From Acidimicrobiaceae bacterium (GTDB lineage Bacteria; Actinomycetota; Acidimicrobiia; Acidimicrobiales; UBA8592): a DNA stretch of 41,851 nucleotides. Shown here in pieces: positions 16,451 through 24,327 of this stretch. Position numbers and translations under genes: made by a program. Within the stretch, counting starts at the first letter, position 1, and each line of letters begins with the position of its first letter. The DNA is taken from positions 16,983 through 58,833 of the forward strand of contig JAHECR010000022.1 in NCBI GenBank assembly GCA_024641655.1. The letters are read 5' to 3'. The notes under the pieces are model-generated. The model saw only the letters and a list, made by a program, of their open reading frames with translations, was not told where the DNA came from and made no database searches.

Positions 16451-17449
16451 GTGAGTAGCCTCGGCTTCCTTGCCGGAGCCCGCACGCCCTGGGTGTCCCG
16501 ACTGGGAGCCTTTGCCGAGGTCCATCCCGAGATCCTGCTGGCGCACGCCGTCCGCGCTGCACTCGACCGAGCCGGCTGCAACGCGACGGACTGTGTCCTG
16601 TTGCTCGTCGCGTGTGACACGCCCGTGGGCGCCCAGGCCACGAACCTGGCGCGCCGCGTGGCACGGTCCCTCGACGCGGAGAGGCTGCCGGCGTTCACGA
16701 TCGACGGGCAGGGCGTCGCCGGGCTCGCGGGTCTCGCGTTCGCGTCGGGGCTCGACGGGCCGGTGATCGTCGCCGGAGTCGATTCGACGAGCGTCGTCGC
16801 GCCTGGCGCCGGCCTAGTACGGGAGTACGGGCGCCCGACGCCCGACGAGGCGACCGACCTCCGATTCCTGGACGCGGTCGTGTCGGCCGAAGGGCTGACC
16901 CGGACAGACTTGGACGGCCGACTGGAGGCGCTTCGTCGCCGAGCCGACCACCTCGCCGTCGGCACCATGATCGCCGCCGTCGCGACCGCGGGAGGAGCGG
17001 TGGCCCAAGACGAACCGGCTCGAGTGGCTCCACCGCAGGATCTGCTCCCCCTCACCGACGATGGCGTGCTCACGGCGGCACATCAGGCCGGGTTGTGCGA
17101 CGGCGCTGCGGCGGTCGTCGTGGCGCCCCGACGAGGCCGTGCGATCTCGGCGGTCCACCTCAGCGCTGCGCCACCGGATCGCCTCGCCGACACGCTCGTC
17201 GACGTGTGCCGGGCGGCGCCCTCACCAGTGGCGCTCGCGGACACCAGTGTCGTCCTGCACGAGCTCCTCGCCCGGCGCGGGGTTCCCGCCGCCGGCGGCG
17301 CGGCAAGCGTGCCCATCGTCGGATCGGTGCCCTCGGCGGACGGGCTGCGCATCCTCGTCGACATGGCCGAGCGGACCACCGCTGCGTTCACCGTCGTCGA
17401 GCGCGGTCGTAGCGGTCAGCTCGTGCGGGTGTCGCTCGACGGCGCCTGA
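16451..17449 (+). CDS. Thiolase-fold protein lacking the catalytic residues
   Basis: The 332-residue protein aligns by eye with thiolases: AGARTPWVSR near the N terminus, TIDGQGVAGLAGL where thiolases have T-x-N-x-x-C-x-S-G-x-x-A, LTDDGVLTAAHQAGLCDGAAAVVVA matching the LTAGNASGxxDGAAA block, and a C-terminal GLRILVDM matching GARILxTL. The nucleophilic Cys is replaced by Gly88, the GHP histidine block reads SVPIVGSVPSADG, and the C-terminal C-x-G-G-G-x-G is RGRSG. It is also shorter than the usual 390-400 residues. It is therefore probably a non-catalytic thiolase homologue, perhaps a binding partner, not an acetyltransferase. GTG start 9 bp after doxX. Confidence 0.7.
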   Translation: MSSLGFLAGARTPWVSRLGAFAEVHPEILLAHAVRAALDRAGCNATDCVLLLVACDTPVGAQATNLARRVARSLDAERLPAFTIDGQGVAGLAGLAFASGLDGPVIVAGVDSTSVVAPGAGLVREYGRPTPDEATDLRFLDAVVSAEGLTRTDLDGRLEALRRRADHLAVGTMIAAVATAGGAVAQDEPARVAPPQDLLPLTDDGVLTAAHQAGLCDGAAAVVVAPRRGRAISAVHLSAAPPDRLADTLVDVCRAAPSPVALADTSVVLHELLARRGVPAAGGAASVPIVGSVPSADGLRILVDMAERTTAAFTVVERGRSGQLVRVSLDGA

Positions 17450-17493
17450 CCCCGACGACGCGGTGGGCTTCGTCGACCCGGCGACCGGAGACC

Positions 17494-17499
17494 TACGCT
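17494..17499 (+). promoter_or_regulatory. -10 box TACGCT, leaderless start of the small zinc-ribbon gene
   Basis: TACGCT is followed by 6 nt (GAGAAG) and GTG 17506. The purine-rich gap could also act as a ribosome-binding site. Confidence 0.45.
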
Positions 17500-17505
17500 G
17501 AGAAG

Positions 17506-17766
17506 GTGACCGGCACGATCCTGAGCATCCTCCTCGCCGTGGTGGTGGCCTATGGCCTGTTCCGCGTCGGCATCTCGGTGATGCGCACGCTGTCGACTCC
17601 GCTGCCCGAACCGCCCCCTCCAGGTGAGCTGCGCCGGGTCAAGATCAGCTACCGCTGCAGCATCTGCGGCAGCGAGGTGCGCATGACGGTCGCCACCGAG
17701 GAGGAACCCGAACCCCCGCGTCACTGCATGGCCGAGATGGACGTCGTCGCCCGGGCCGACGACTGA
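17506..17766 (+). CDS. Small membrane-anchored zinc-ribbon-like protein, unknown function
   Basis: The 86-residue protein has one N-terminal membrane helix (GTILSILLAVVVAYGLF), a Pro-rich spacer (LPEPPPPGE) and a C-terminal cytoplasmic part with Y-x-C-x-x-C-G (RCSICGSE) and, about 25 residues later, RHCMAEMD. Cys-x-x-Cys plus His-Cys suggests a half zinc ribbon. I do not recognise the family. A perfect 11-bp hairpin begins 7 bp after the stop. Its place directly left of the DnaA-box-like region and crgA may be conserved in relatives. Confidence 0.7.
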   Translation: MTGTILSILLAVVVAYGLFRVGISVMRTLSTPLPEPPPPGELRRVKISYRCSICGSEVRMTVATEEEPEPPRHCMAEMDVVARADD

Positions 17767-17772
17767 ACCGCC

Positions 17773-17798
17773 GTTCGCCGCGGCCGCCCGCGGCGAAC
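17773..17798 (+). terminator. 11-bp GC-rich hairpin after the zinc-ribbon gene
   Basis: GTTCGCCGCGG, loop CCGC, CCGCGGCGAAC form a perfect stem 6 bp after the stop at 17766. There is no T-tract, as is common for terminators in high-GC actinobacteria. Confidence 0.6.
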
Positions 17799-17899
17799 GA
17801 CATCGGCGGGCGCGGCGTCGCCCGCATGGCCCTGTTCACCTGCGGTTTTGCTGCTGCTCTGCCCGATTTTTCCTCGGCGGCACGAGCGTGGGAAAGTGC

Positions 17900-18030
17900 C
17901 CGCCTTTTGTGTCTGTACACAGGCATGTGGACACCGTGACCGTTGTGGATGGTGCGTGACATGGGGAAATGCAAATGTTTTCCACAGCCTGGGGGTAAAG
18001 GTGGGGACAAATGACATTCCTGTCATTTGC
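17900..18030. promoter_or_regulatory. Cluster of DnaA-box-like motifs with hairpins (non-coding 17767-18118)
   Basis: This gene-free stretch of about 350 bp is less GC-rich than its surroundings. It contains GTGTCCACA (minus, 17926-17934), CCATCCACA (minus, 17944-17952), TTTTCCACA (plus, 17978-17986) and TTGTCCCCA (minus, 18002-18010), each one or two changes from TTATCCACA/TTGTCCACA. It also has the dyads TGTGTCTGTACACA (17908-17921) and CAAATGACA-TTCC-TGTCATTTG (18008-18029). It may be a DnaA-binding region or origin, or an operator region for crgA; no protein-coding signal is seen. Confidence 0.45.
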
Positions 18031-18118
18031 TCCGAGGGCCTCTCAGGCGCGGCCTTCGACCCCGCTCCCGCGGGCGGCCTCACCCCCACCGCTTCACCGA
18101 AGGTTCAGCAAACGCTCC

Positions 18119-18400
18119 TCAGTGGAGCTGCGTCGCGGTGATGATCCCACCCAGGATCAGGCCGAGGCCGCCCAGGAGATACCAGTTGCTGGTGGCGCCC
18201 GGGAGCAACTCGATGTAGTTCAAGATGATCGCCAGTGCGCCCACCCCGAGCAAGCCGAACATGAGGGCCGGCACCCAGGGCGGGCTCACCTGGCCAGGGA
18301 CGTAGCCACTCGCGTAGCTCGTTGCCTGTTCGCTCATCGGACGAGTGCCCTTGGGCGTCACCCGGGAGTTCGGTCTGCGGTCTTTGGGAGGCTTGCCCAT
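18119..18400 (-). CDS. crgA: Cell division protein CrgA
   Basis: The 93-residue protein has a basic cytoplasmic N terminus (KPPKDRRPNSRVTPKGTRP) and two membrane helices (VPALMFGLLGVGALAIILNY and WYLLGGLGLILGGIITAT), joined by a short loop with LPGATSNW. SPPWVPALMFGL is the CrgA signature region. CrgA is an actinobacterial divisome protein that interacts with FtsZ, PBPs and FtsI-type proteins and coordinates septal wall synthesis. ATG 18400 lies 8 nt after TATCCT; an in-frame upstream start would sit on the promoter. The position next to trpG and pknB is the conserved actinobacterial order. Confidence 0.93.
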   Translation of the reverse strand: MGKPPKDRRPNSRVTPKGTRPMSEQATSYASGYVPGQVSPPWVPALMFGLLGVGALAIILNYIELLPGATSNWYLLGGLGLILGGIITATQLH

Positions 18401-18408
18401 GACGGTCG

Positions 18409-18414
18409 AGGATA
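18409..18414 (-). promoter_or_regulatory. -10 box TATCCT, leaderless start of crgA
   Basis: TATCCT on the minus strand is followed by 8 nt and ATG 18400. Confidence 0.45.
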
Positions 18415-18634
18415 GAGACAAACGGTCGACTCTGCTCGTCAGCCGGTCGCTTGGGACTCGCGCCGGCAGGTGAGGTCCGGCGAACCGTTGGGTCCTTCCG
18501 GGCCTGCTTCCGACGACAGCTCTCGCGTTGTTGGCTCTCGTCGGCTCACGGGCTGGCTCGGTGCCGCTCCGCTACCCCCCACCCAAGGACCCGGGCGGAA
18601 CCGAAACGGAGTTTGGGCGACAGGGCGGCCCCAC

Positions 18635-18640
18635 TAACCT
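18635..18640 (+). promoter_or_regulatory. -10 box TAACCT, leaderless start of trpG
   Basis: TAACCT is followed by 6 nt and GTG 18647. TTGGGC about 16 nt upstream is a weak -35 candidate. The rest of the 18401-18646 gap shows no gene. Confidence 0.5.
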
Positions 18641-18646
18641 GCGACG

Positions 18647-19219
18647 GTGGCCAACCGGGTGCTCGTCGTCGACAACTACGACTCGTTCGTCTACATCCTC
18701 GTCCAGTACCTGGGGGAGCTCGGCGCGGATCCCATCGTCTTCCGTCACGATGCCCTCACGTTGGAACAGGCGATCGAGCTCGATCCCGACCGCATCCTGA
18801 TCAGCCCGGGGCCGGGGACACCCGACGACGCCGGGCTGTCGAACCAGATCATCGAACACTTCACCGGCGTGCGGCCCATCTTCGGTGTGTGCCTCGGCCT
18901 GCAGTGCATCGGCCAGGTCTTCGGAGGCAACGTCGTCCGGGCCCCACACGTGATGCACGGCAAGACGTCGTTCATCGATCACATCGGCGTCGGGGTCTTC
19001 GCCGGACTGCCATCCCCGCTCGAGGCGACGCGCTACCACTCTCTCATCGTCGAGCGGTCATCGGTGCCAGCCGAGCTCGAGATCACCGCCACCTCCGCCG
19101 AGGGGCTGGTCATGGGGCTACGCCATCGTGACGCCGCGGTCGAAGGGGTCCAGTTCCACCCCGAATCGATCCTCACCGTCGGCGGCCACCAGATGGTGCA
19201 GAACTTCCTCGATACCTGA
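18647..19219 (+). CDS. trpG: Glutamine amidotransferase of anthranilate/aminodeoxychorismate synthase
   Basis: The 190-residue class I glutamine amidotransferase shows LVVDNYDSFVYILVQYLGEL at the start, oxyanion strand ISPGPGTPDDAG, nucleophile Cys in FGVCLGLQCIGQ, and the His-Glu pair in VQFHPESIL. It would release ammonia from glutamine for TrpE or PabB. No trpE/pabB partner is in the window, so the choice between tryptophan and folate pathways is open (pabA is the alternative name). The place between crgA and pknB is the same as in Mycobacterium. Leaderless GTG start. It converges on pknB. Confidence 0.9.
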   Translation: MANRVLVVDNYDSFVYILVQYLGELGADPIVFRHDALTLEQAIELDPDRILISPGPGTPDDAGLSNQIIEHFTGVRPIFGVCLGLQCIGQVFGGNVVRAPHVMHGKTSFIDHIGVGVFAGLPSPLEATRYHSLIVERSSVPAELEITATSAEGLVMGLRHRDAAVEGVQFHPESILTVGGHQMVQNFLDT

Positions 19220-19245
19220 AGCTGCAGCGCGACCTGCGACCTGCG

Positions 19246-19263
19246 GCCGGCGGGTCGACCGGC
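19246..19263. terminator. Hairpin between convergent trpG and pknB
   Basis: GCCGG, loop CGGGTCGA, CCGGC lies in the 48-bp gap between the two stop codons and could act in both directions. The stem is short (5 bp) and has no T-tract. Confidence 0.35.
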
Positions 19264-19267
19264 TCGA

Positions 19268-21346
19268 TCAGGGCATCGGTGTGGGAGTGGGCGCCGGCAC
19301 CGGGGTAGCGGTCGCCGTCGGTACCGGGGTCGGTGTCGGATCGGGTTCGACGCCGACGAAGATCGTCACCTCGGCGCCCTCCTCGACATCGACACCTCCC
19401 GCCGGCAGCTGATCGATGATCCGTCCCGGCGTCTGCGTCGCCGGATCGGTGATCACCTTCGAGTCGGGCACCCAGACGAGGCCCGCGGCCTCGAGGGTCG
19501 CCTTGGCCTCGTTCTGCGTCTTGCCGATCACGTTGGGCACACGCACGACGGCCGGACCGCTCGAGACGATCAACTCGATGGGCATACCGATCTCGAGCAT
19601 GCTGCCGGGGGTCGGATTCGTGCCGATCACGAACCCCTTCTCGATGTCGGCGCTCGCTTCGGTCTTGATGGTGACGACCCAGCCGTAGAGCGTTTCGTCT
19701 TCGAGCTTGACCTTCGCGTCGGCCTCGGTCTGGCCTTCGAGATTGGGGACCATCGCGTTGAGCGGGCCCTCGGACACGGTGATGATCACCACGCCGGTGG
19801 GTGCCAGCTTCTGCCCGGCCTCGGGCTGCTGCGCCGCGACGGTGCCCTTTTCGACGTCGTTGACCCGCTCGCGCCGGATCTCGGGCGTCTCGAAGCCGGC
19901 TCTGGTGAGCTCGAAGAGCGCAGCCTCCTCGGTCAGACCGACCAGAACAGGGACCTCGATGGCATCGGGCCCGGCGCTGAAGACGAGGTTGACCGCAGTG
20001 CCTTCGTCGACCTCGGTGCCCGCGGGGGGATCCTGCGAGATGATCCGATCTTCGGGGATGTCCTCACTCACCTCGCTGGTGAGTTCGCCGAGCTCGAGGC
20101 CACGTTCGTTGAGCTTCTGGACAGCCAGGTTGCGGTCGAGCTCGGTGACGTTGGGGACCGTCACCGTCGGCGTGGTGCTGGCGCCGTCGCCGCCGCCGAA
20201 CACCTTGAGCATGACGACGATCAGCACGATCAACAGCGCGAGGAGCGCGACCGTGGCCGCGACCCACAGGCCAGTGCGACGCTCCGGCCGGTCGTAGTCG
20301 TCGTAGTAGTCGTCCTGATAGGGATCACCAGGAGGGCCGCCGTAGCCGCCGGCGCTGTAGTCGGGGAGACGGTTGACCTGGGTCGCCGGAGCGGCCGGCG
20401 CGGCCACGGGAGCAGAAGCCAGCGGCGCGTACAACGGCTCGGCAGGGGCAGCCGGCGCCGGGGTTGCCGGAGCCGGCGGCGCTGCTGGGGCTGCAGGAGC
20501 CAGGGCGGAGGTGCCCGCCTGGAAGCGCCGCAGGTCGGCCTGGAGATCGGCCGCCGTCGGGTAGCGCAGCTCCGGGTCCTTGTTGAGGAGCTTCGCGGTG
20601 ATCGCCTGGAGGGCCATCGGCACCCCGGGTCGCAACGCCGCGATCGGTTCGGGCATCTCCTGCACGTGCTTGTACGCGATCGACACCGGATTGTCGCCGG
20701 CGAAGGGGGGCCGCCCGGTCAACATCTCGTACATGACCACACCCAGCGAGTACAGGTCGCTTCGGCCGTCGAGCGGCTTGCCCTGCGCCTGTTCGGGCGA
20801 GAAGTACGTGGCGGTGCCCATGACCGCACCGGTCTGGGTGAGACCTGCCTGGGCGCCGCCGGAGATGGCGGTGGCGATCCCGAAGTCGGCGACCTTCACC
20901 TGACCGGTGGGCGACACGATCACGTTGCCCGATTTCATGTCACGGTGGACCACGTCACCTTTGTGGGCAAAGCCCAACGCGGCGGCGACATCGCTCGCGA
21001 TCTCGGCGACACGGCTGGGCGAGAGTGGGCCCTCGTTGCGGATGACGTCGGAGAGACTGCGGCCTTCGACGTACTCCATGACGATGTAGTACGTGCTGCC
21101 TTCGCGGCCCCAGTCGTAGACCCCCACGATGTTGGGGTGACTGAGGTTTGCCGCAGCTTGCGCCTCACGGCGGAACCGCTCGACGAAGCTCGGATCGGCC
21201 GCGAACTCCTGGAACAGGACCTTCACCGCGACCGGGCGATCGAGCAGTTGGTCGCGCGCGAGGAACACCTCGGCCATACCGCCGCGCGCGAGGCGCCGGT
21301 GCAGCTCGTACCGGCCGCCGAATACCGTTGGACCCTGCTCAGACAT
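19268..21346 (-). CDS. pknB: Ser/Thr protein kinase PknB with four PASTA domains
   Basis: The 692-residue kinase has a glycine loop (LARGGMAEVF), ATP lysine K42, HRD with catalytic D136 (HRDMKSGN; the usual Pro after Lys is Ser), DFG at 154-156 and an activation loop with TQTGAVMGTATYFSPEQ. A long Ala/Pro and Gly/Tyr juxtamembrane linker (about 280-355) precedes a membrane helix (about 360-381). Four PASTA repeats follow outside (about 394-458, 464-526, 531-597, 602-665), then a Thr/Pro tail. PASTA kinases sense muropeptide or lipid II and control growth and division. The ATG at 21346 is 9 nt after TACACT, so it has its own promoter beside the upstream operon. Confidence 0.97.
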   Translation of the reverse strand: MSEQGPTVFGGRYELHRRLARGGMAEVFLARDQLLDRPVAVKVLFQEFAADPSFVERFRREAQAAANLSHPNIVGVYDWGREGSTYYIVMEYVEGRSLSDVIRNEGPLSPSRVAEIASDVAAALGFAHKGDVVHRDMKSGNVIVSPTGQVKVADFGIATAISGGAQAGLTQTGAVMGTATYFSPEQAQGKPLDGRSDLYSLGVVMYEMLTGRPPFAGDNPVSIAYKHVQEMPEPIAALRPGVPMALQAITAKLLNKDPELRYPTAADLQADLRRFQAGTSALAPAAPAAPPAPATPAPAAPAEPLYAPLASAPVAAPAAPATQVNRLPDYSAGGYGGPPGDPYQDDYYDDYDRPERRTGLWVAATVALLALLIVLIVVMLKVFGGGDGASTTPTVTVPNVTELDRNLAVQKLNERGLELGELTSEVSEDIPEDRIISQDPPAGTEVDEGTAVNLVFSAGPDAIEVPVLVGLTEEAALFELTRAGFETPEIRRERVNDVEKGTVAAQQPEAGQKLAPTGVVIITVSEGPLNAMVPNLEGQTEADAKVKLEDETLYGWVVTIKTEASADIEKGFVIGTNPTPGSMLEIGMPIELIVSSGPAVVRVPNVIGKTQNEAKATLEAAGLVWVPDSKVITDPATQTPGRIIDQLPAGGVDVEEGAEVTIFVGVEPDPTPTPVPTATATPVPAPTPTPMP

Positions 21347-21355
21347 GGCGCACTG

Positions 21356-21361
21356 AGTGTA
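21356..21361 (-). promoter_or_regulatory. -10 box TACACT before pknB
   Basis: TACACT on the minus strand is 9 nt from ATG 21346, in the 99-bp gap after pbpA. It suggests that pknB can be transcribed separately from the fhaA-pbpA operon. Confidence 0.4.
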
Positions 21362-21445
21362 GTGCCAGCACCACCGTGGATAGCGCGGCCCCCCGGGGCG
21401 GCGATCCAGAGGCGATCGAACGGTGGCGCGGATCGGCGCTCGGTC

Positions 21446-23008
21446 TCACGTGAGGTGCCCCTGTTCCCGCAACACCGCTTCCAGCACGGCGCGTGCGATG
21501 GGGGCGGCACTCGTGCCGCCCGTCTGTTGTCCGGCGCCGGGCACCGACTCGATGAGCACGGCCACCGCGACGGTGGCGGGCTCACCGGGAGGACCGGCGA
21601 AGCCGATGATCCAGGCGTGGGTGTCGTTGGGCCGCTCGGCATCGACCTGCGCGGTGCCCGTCTTGCCGCCCACGCTGATGCCGGGGATTGCCAGGCCGCG
21701 CGCGGTGCCCCGGGCGGCGACTTCGTGCATGGCCGAGGCGATGACCCCTGCGTCGCGCGACGCGAGCGCGACGCGCCACACCGACGGCTCGTACCGGTCG
21801 ACGAGGTCGCCGCTCTGGTCACGCAGCTCGTGCATGAGGTGCGGTTTCATGATCACCCCACCGTTGGCGATGCCGGCAGCGACGAGCGCCATCTCGAGCG
21901 GAGTGGCCTTGACGTCGTACTGGCCGATGCCGGCCTGTGCCAGCAGTGGCGTGTTCTCGCGCAGCGGGACCGGATGCACGCTGTCGGTCTCGCCGAGGAC
22001 GGCGCCGTAGTCGGTGGGGAACACAGACGCTGCGGCGCCGGGGACATCGATGGGTGGCGTGTCGTTGAAACCGAACCGCTCGGCGGTCTCGATCATCGGA
22101 CCTGCACCGACCAGCTCGGCGGCGAGCTTGGCGAACACCGTGTTGCACGAAGCGACGAGCGCATCGAGCATCGTCCCCCCACAGCGGCTGCCCCCGAAGT
22201 TCTTCAGCGCGAGCGACGTCAACGGCGCGACGTATTCGGTGGCGGGCTCGAAGACCGGTTCGGTCAGCGACGCGGCGTCGGACTCGATCGCTGCGGACGC
22301 GGTGATCACCTTGAAGGTGGAGCCGGGGAAGTAGGTCTCGCGGTACATACGTGCCAACCGCGGATCGAGGGGTCCGGGCATGGCCTCGTACTCGTCCCAG
22401 GCGGCCTGCGCCGCGGTCAGATCCACCGAGCCCAACGGCGTGGGGTCGTAGGACGGATTGCTCCAGAACGCGAGCAGGTCGCCGGTGCGGGGATCGATGG
22501 CGACCACCGATCCGCGGCGATCGCCGAGGGCATCGCGGGCCGCGGTCTGCACCGAATGCACCAAGGTCACCGTGAGATTCGCCGTGGTGTCGTGGTTGGC
22601 GAACAGGTCACCGAGACTGTTGAACTGCTGCGCCTCGGTCTGGCCGGCGAGCTGGTCGTTGTAGACCCGTTCGAGGCCGTCGGCGCCGAAGAGGAACGAG
22701 AAGAACCCGGTGGTGTGGCCGTAGAGGTCGCCCTCCGGGTAGACCCGCTCGCGTTGGAGGCCGTCGTCGACCTGCACCGACGCGGCGCCGAGTCCGTCGT
22801 CGAGCAGGACCGAGGTGGCGATGACGGTTCCGTCGATGGTGAAGATGCTGCCCCGCTCGCTGTTGAAGTCACGGATCACGTCTCGGGTGTTGTTCGGGTT
22901 CGCCTGGAGCTCGCGTTGTTGGAACAGCTGGACGCGGTTCAGTTGGACGAACAACGCCGCGAAGCACACGAGCAAAGCGACCGCGAGTCGGCGGATCTGG
23001 CGGTTCAT
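21446..23008 (-). CDS. pbpA: Penicillin-binding protein PbpA (class B transpeptidase)
   Basis: The 520-residue protein starts with a membrane anchor (LAVALLVCFAALFVQLN), a dimerisation/pedestal region, and a transpeptidase domain with the active-site tetrad STFK (230-233), SCN (287-289) and KTGT (449-452). It cross-links peptidoglycan peptides and pairs with the glycosyltransferase RodA. The ATG at 23008 overlaps the rodA stop in an ATGA, so the two are translationally coupled. Confidence 0.95.
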   Translation of the reverse strand: MNRQIRRLAVALLVCFAALFVQLNRVQLFQQRELQANPNNTRDVIRDFNSERGSIFTIDGTVIATSVLLDDGLGAASVQVDDGLQRERVYPEGDLYGHTTGFFSFLFGADGLERVYNDQLAGQTEAQQFNSLGDLFANHDTTANLTVTLVHSVQTAARDALGDRRGSVVAIDPRTGDLLAFWSNPSYDPTPLGSVDLTAAQAAWDEYEAMPGPLDPRLARMYRETYFPGSTFKVITASAAIESDAASLTEPVFEPATEYVAPLTSLALKNFGGSRCGGTMLDALVASCNTVFAKLAAELVGAGPMIETAERFGFNDTPPIDVPGAAASVFPTDYGAVLGETDSVHPVPLRENTPLLAQAGIGQYDVKATPLEMALVAAGIANGGVIMKPHLMHELRDQSGDLVDRYEPSVWRVALASRDAGVIASAMHEVAARGTARGLAIPGISVGGKTGTAQVDAERPNDTHAWIIGFAGPPGEPATVAVAVLIESVPGAGQQTGGTSAAPIARAVLEAVLREQGHLT

Positions 23009-24327
23009 GCCGCCGCCTCGGCGCGCCGCTGGCGCGCCGTGTCGTCGGAGATCCGCAACAAGAGCGCGAGAAGGATCCAGTTGGCGAGCAGTGAACTGCC
23101 GCCATAACTGACGAAGGGGAGGGTGACTCCGGTGAGCGGCAGCAGCCGCACGACGCCGGCGATGATGATGAAGGCCTGGAAGCCGAGCAGCGTCGTGAGG
23201 CCCGTGGCGAGAAGCTTCTCGAACGGACGCGGCGCCTCGACGGCGATGCGGAGCCCGGCACCGATCATCAACATGAACGCGATGAGGATGGCGGTCGTGC
23301 CCAGCAGGCCGAGCTCCTCGCCGACGGCCGCGAAGATGAAGTCGGTCTGGACCTCGGGGATCATGCCCGGGCTGCCGACACCGATCCCGGTTCCGGTGAG
23401 ACCTCCGTCGGCAAGCGCGAACGAACTCTGCACGATCTGGTAGCCGTCTCCGAGGGGATCGGCAAACGGGTCGATCCAGATGTCGACGCGCTGTTGGACG
23501 TGGGTGAAGCGGCTCCATGCGAGCGTCGCGCCGCCGGCGAAGAGCACCAGGCTCATCACCAGGTACCCCGGACGTTCGGTGGCCACCCACAACAAGACGA
23601 CGAACAACGTGAAGAAGAGGAGCGACGAACCGAGGTCCTTCGCGGCAACCATGACGATCAACGACGCACCCCAGGCCAACAGCACCGGTCCGAGGTGGCG
23701 CGCCGCAGGGAAGGACATTCCCAGCACCCGGAACCCGGGGAGTGCCAGCACCTCGCGGTTCTCCACCAGGTACGCGGCCAAGAAGACGGCCAGGGCGATC
23801 TTGGCCAGCTCGCCGGGTTGAAAGTTCATCGGCCCCAGCGAGATCCAGATCCGGGCCCCGTTGATCTCGCGCCCGAGCACCGGAACCAGCGGCAGCACCA
23901 GCAGGCCGATACCGATGAACATGAGCGTGTACCGGTACTGCTCGAGTCGCCGGGTCGAGCCGACGACCGCCAAGGTAAGCACGAACGCCGAGATCCCGAC
24001 CAGGGCCCAGGTCGACTGGAGCGCGGCGAGGTCATCGTCGAGCCTGGCGATGAACACGTACCCGAGCCCGTTGAGGAGCCCTGCGATCGGCAGCAACGTG
24101 GCGTCGGCGTCGGGGGCGAGTCTCCGGGTCGCGAGGTGTGCCACCAGGAGCAGGCCGAGCAACTCGACCAGGAACGGCACGATGTTCGCCGGCAAGGTCG
24201 CGGCACGGGCGAGGCTTGCGAGCACGTATGCGGCGACGGTGATCGACGCGGCCATGGACAACATCCCGAGCTCGGCGTTGCGGCGCGGGTGCGCCACTCG
24301 GCGCACCCGCGCATCGACGGCGGTCAC
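23005..24327 (-). CDS. rodA: SEDS-family peptidoglycan glycosyltransferase RodA/FtsW
   Basis: The 440-residue polytopic protein has about 10-12 membrane helices and the SEDS pattern: GARIWISLGPMNFQPGELAK with the catalytic-region loop, KDLGSSLLFF, AAVGEELGLLGT, and a C-terminal LPLTGVTLPFVSYGGSSLLAN. It polymerises lipid II into glycan strands with PbpA. GTG 24327 overlaps the pstP stop by 4 bp (GTGA). It lies between pstP and pbpA exactly as in the mycobacterial cluster. Confidence 0.95.
   Translation of the reverse strand: MTAVDARVRRVAHPRRNAELGMLSMAASITVAAYVLASLARAATLPANIVPFLVELLGLLLVAHLATRRLAPDADATLLPIAGLLNGLGYVFIARLDDDLAALQSTWALVGISAFVLTLAVVGSTRRLEQYRYTLMFIGIGLLVLPLVPVLGREINGARIWISLGPMNFQPGELAKIALAVFLAAYLVENREVLALPGFRVLGMSFPAARHLGPVLLAWGASLIVMVAAKDLGSSLLFFTLFVVLLWVATERPGYLVMSLVLFAGGATLAWSRFTHVQQRVDIWIDPFADPLGDGYQIVQSSFALADGGLTGTGIGVGSPGMIPEVQTDFIFAAVGEELGLLGTTAILIAFMLMIGAGLRIAVEAPRPFEKLLATGLTTLLGFQAFIIIAGVVRLLPLTGVTLPFVSYGGSSLLANWILLALLLRISDDTARQRRAEAAA

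Noticed and set aside
20666..23107. An 813-residue plus-strand open frame opposite pknB and pbpA
   Set aside because: It lies entirely over well-supported minus-strand genes, has no recognisable domain, and has the composition typical of antisense frames in high-GC DNA.
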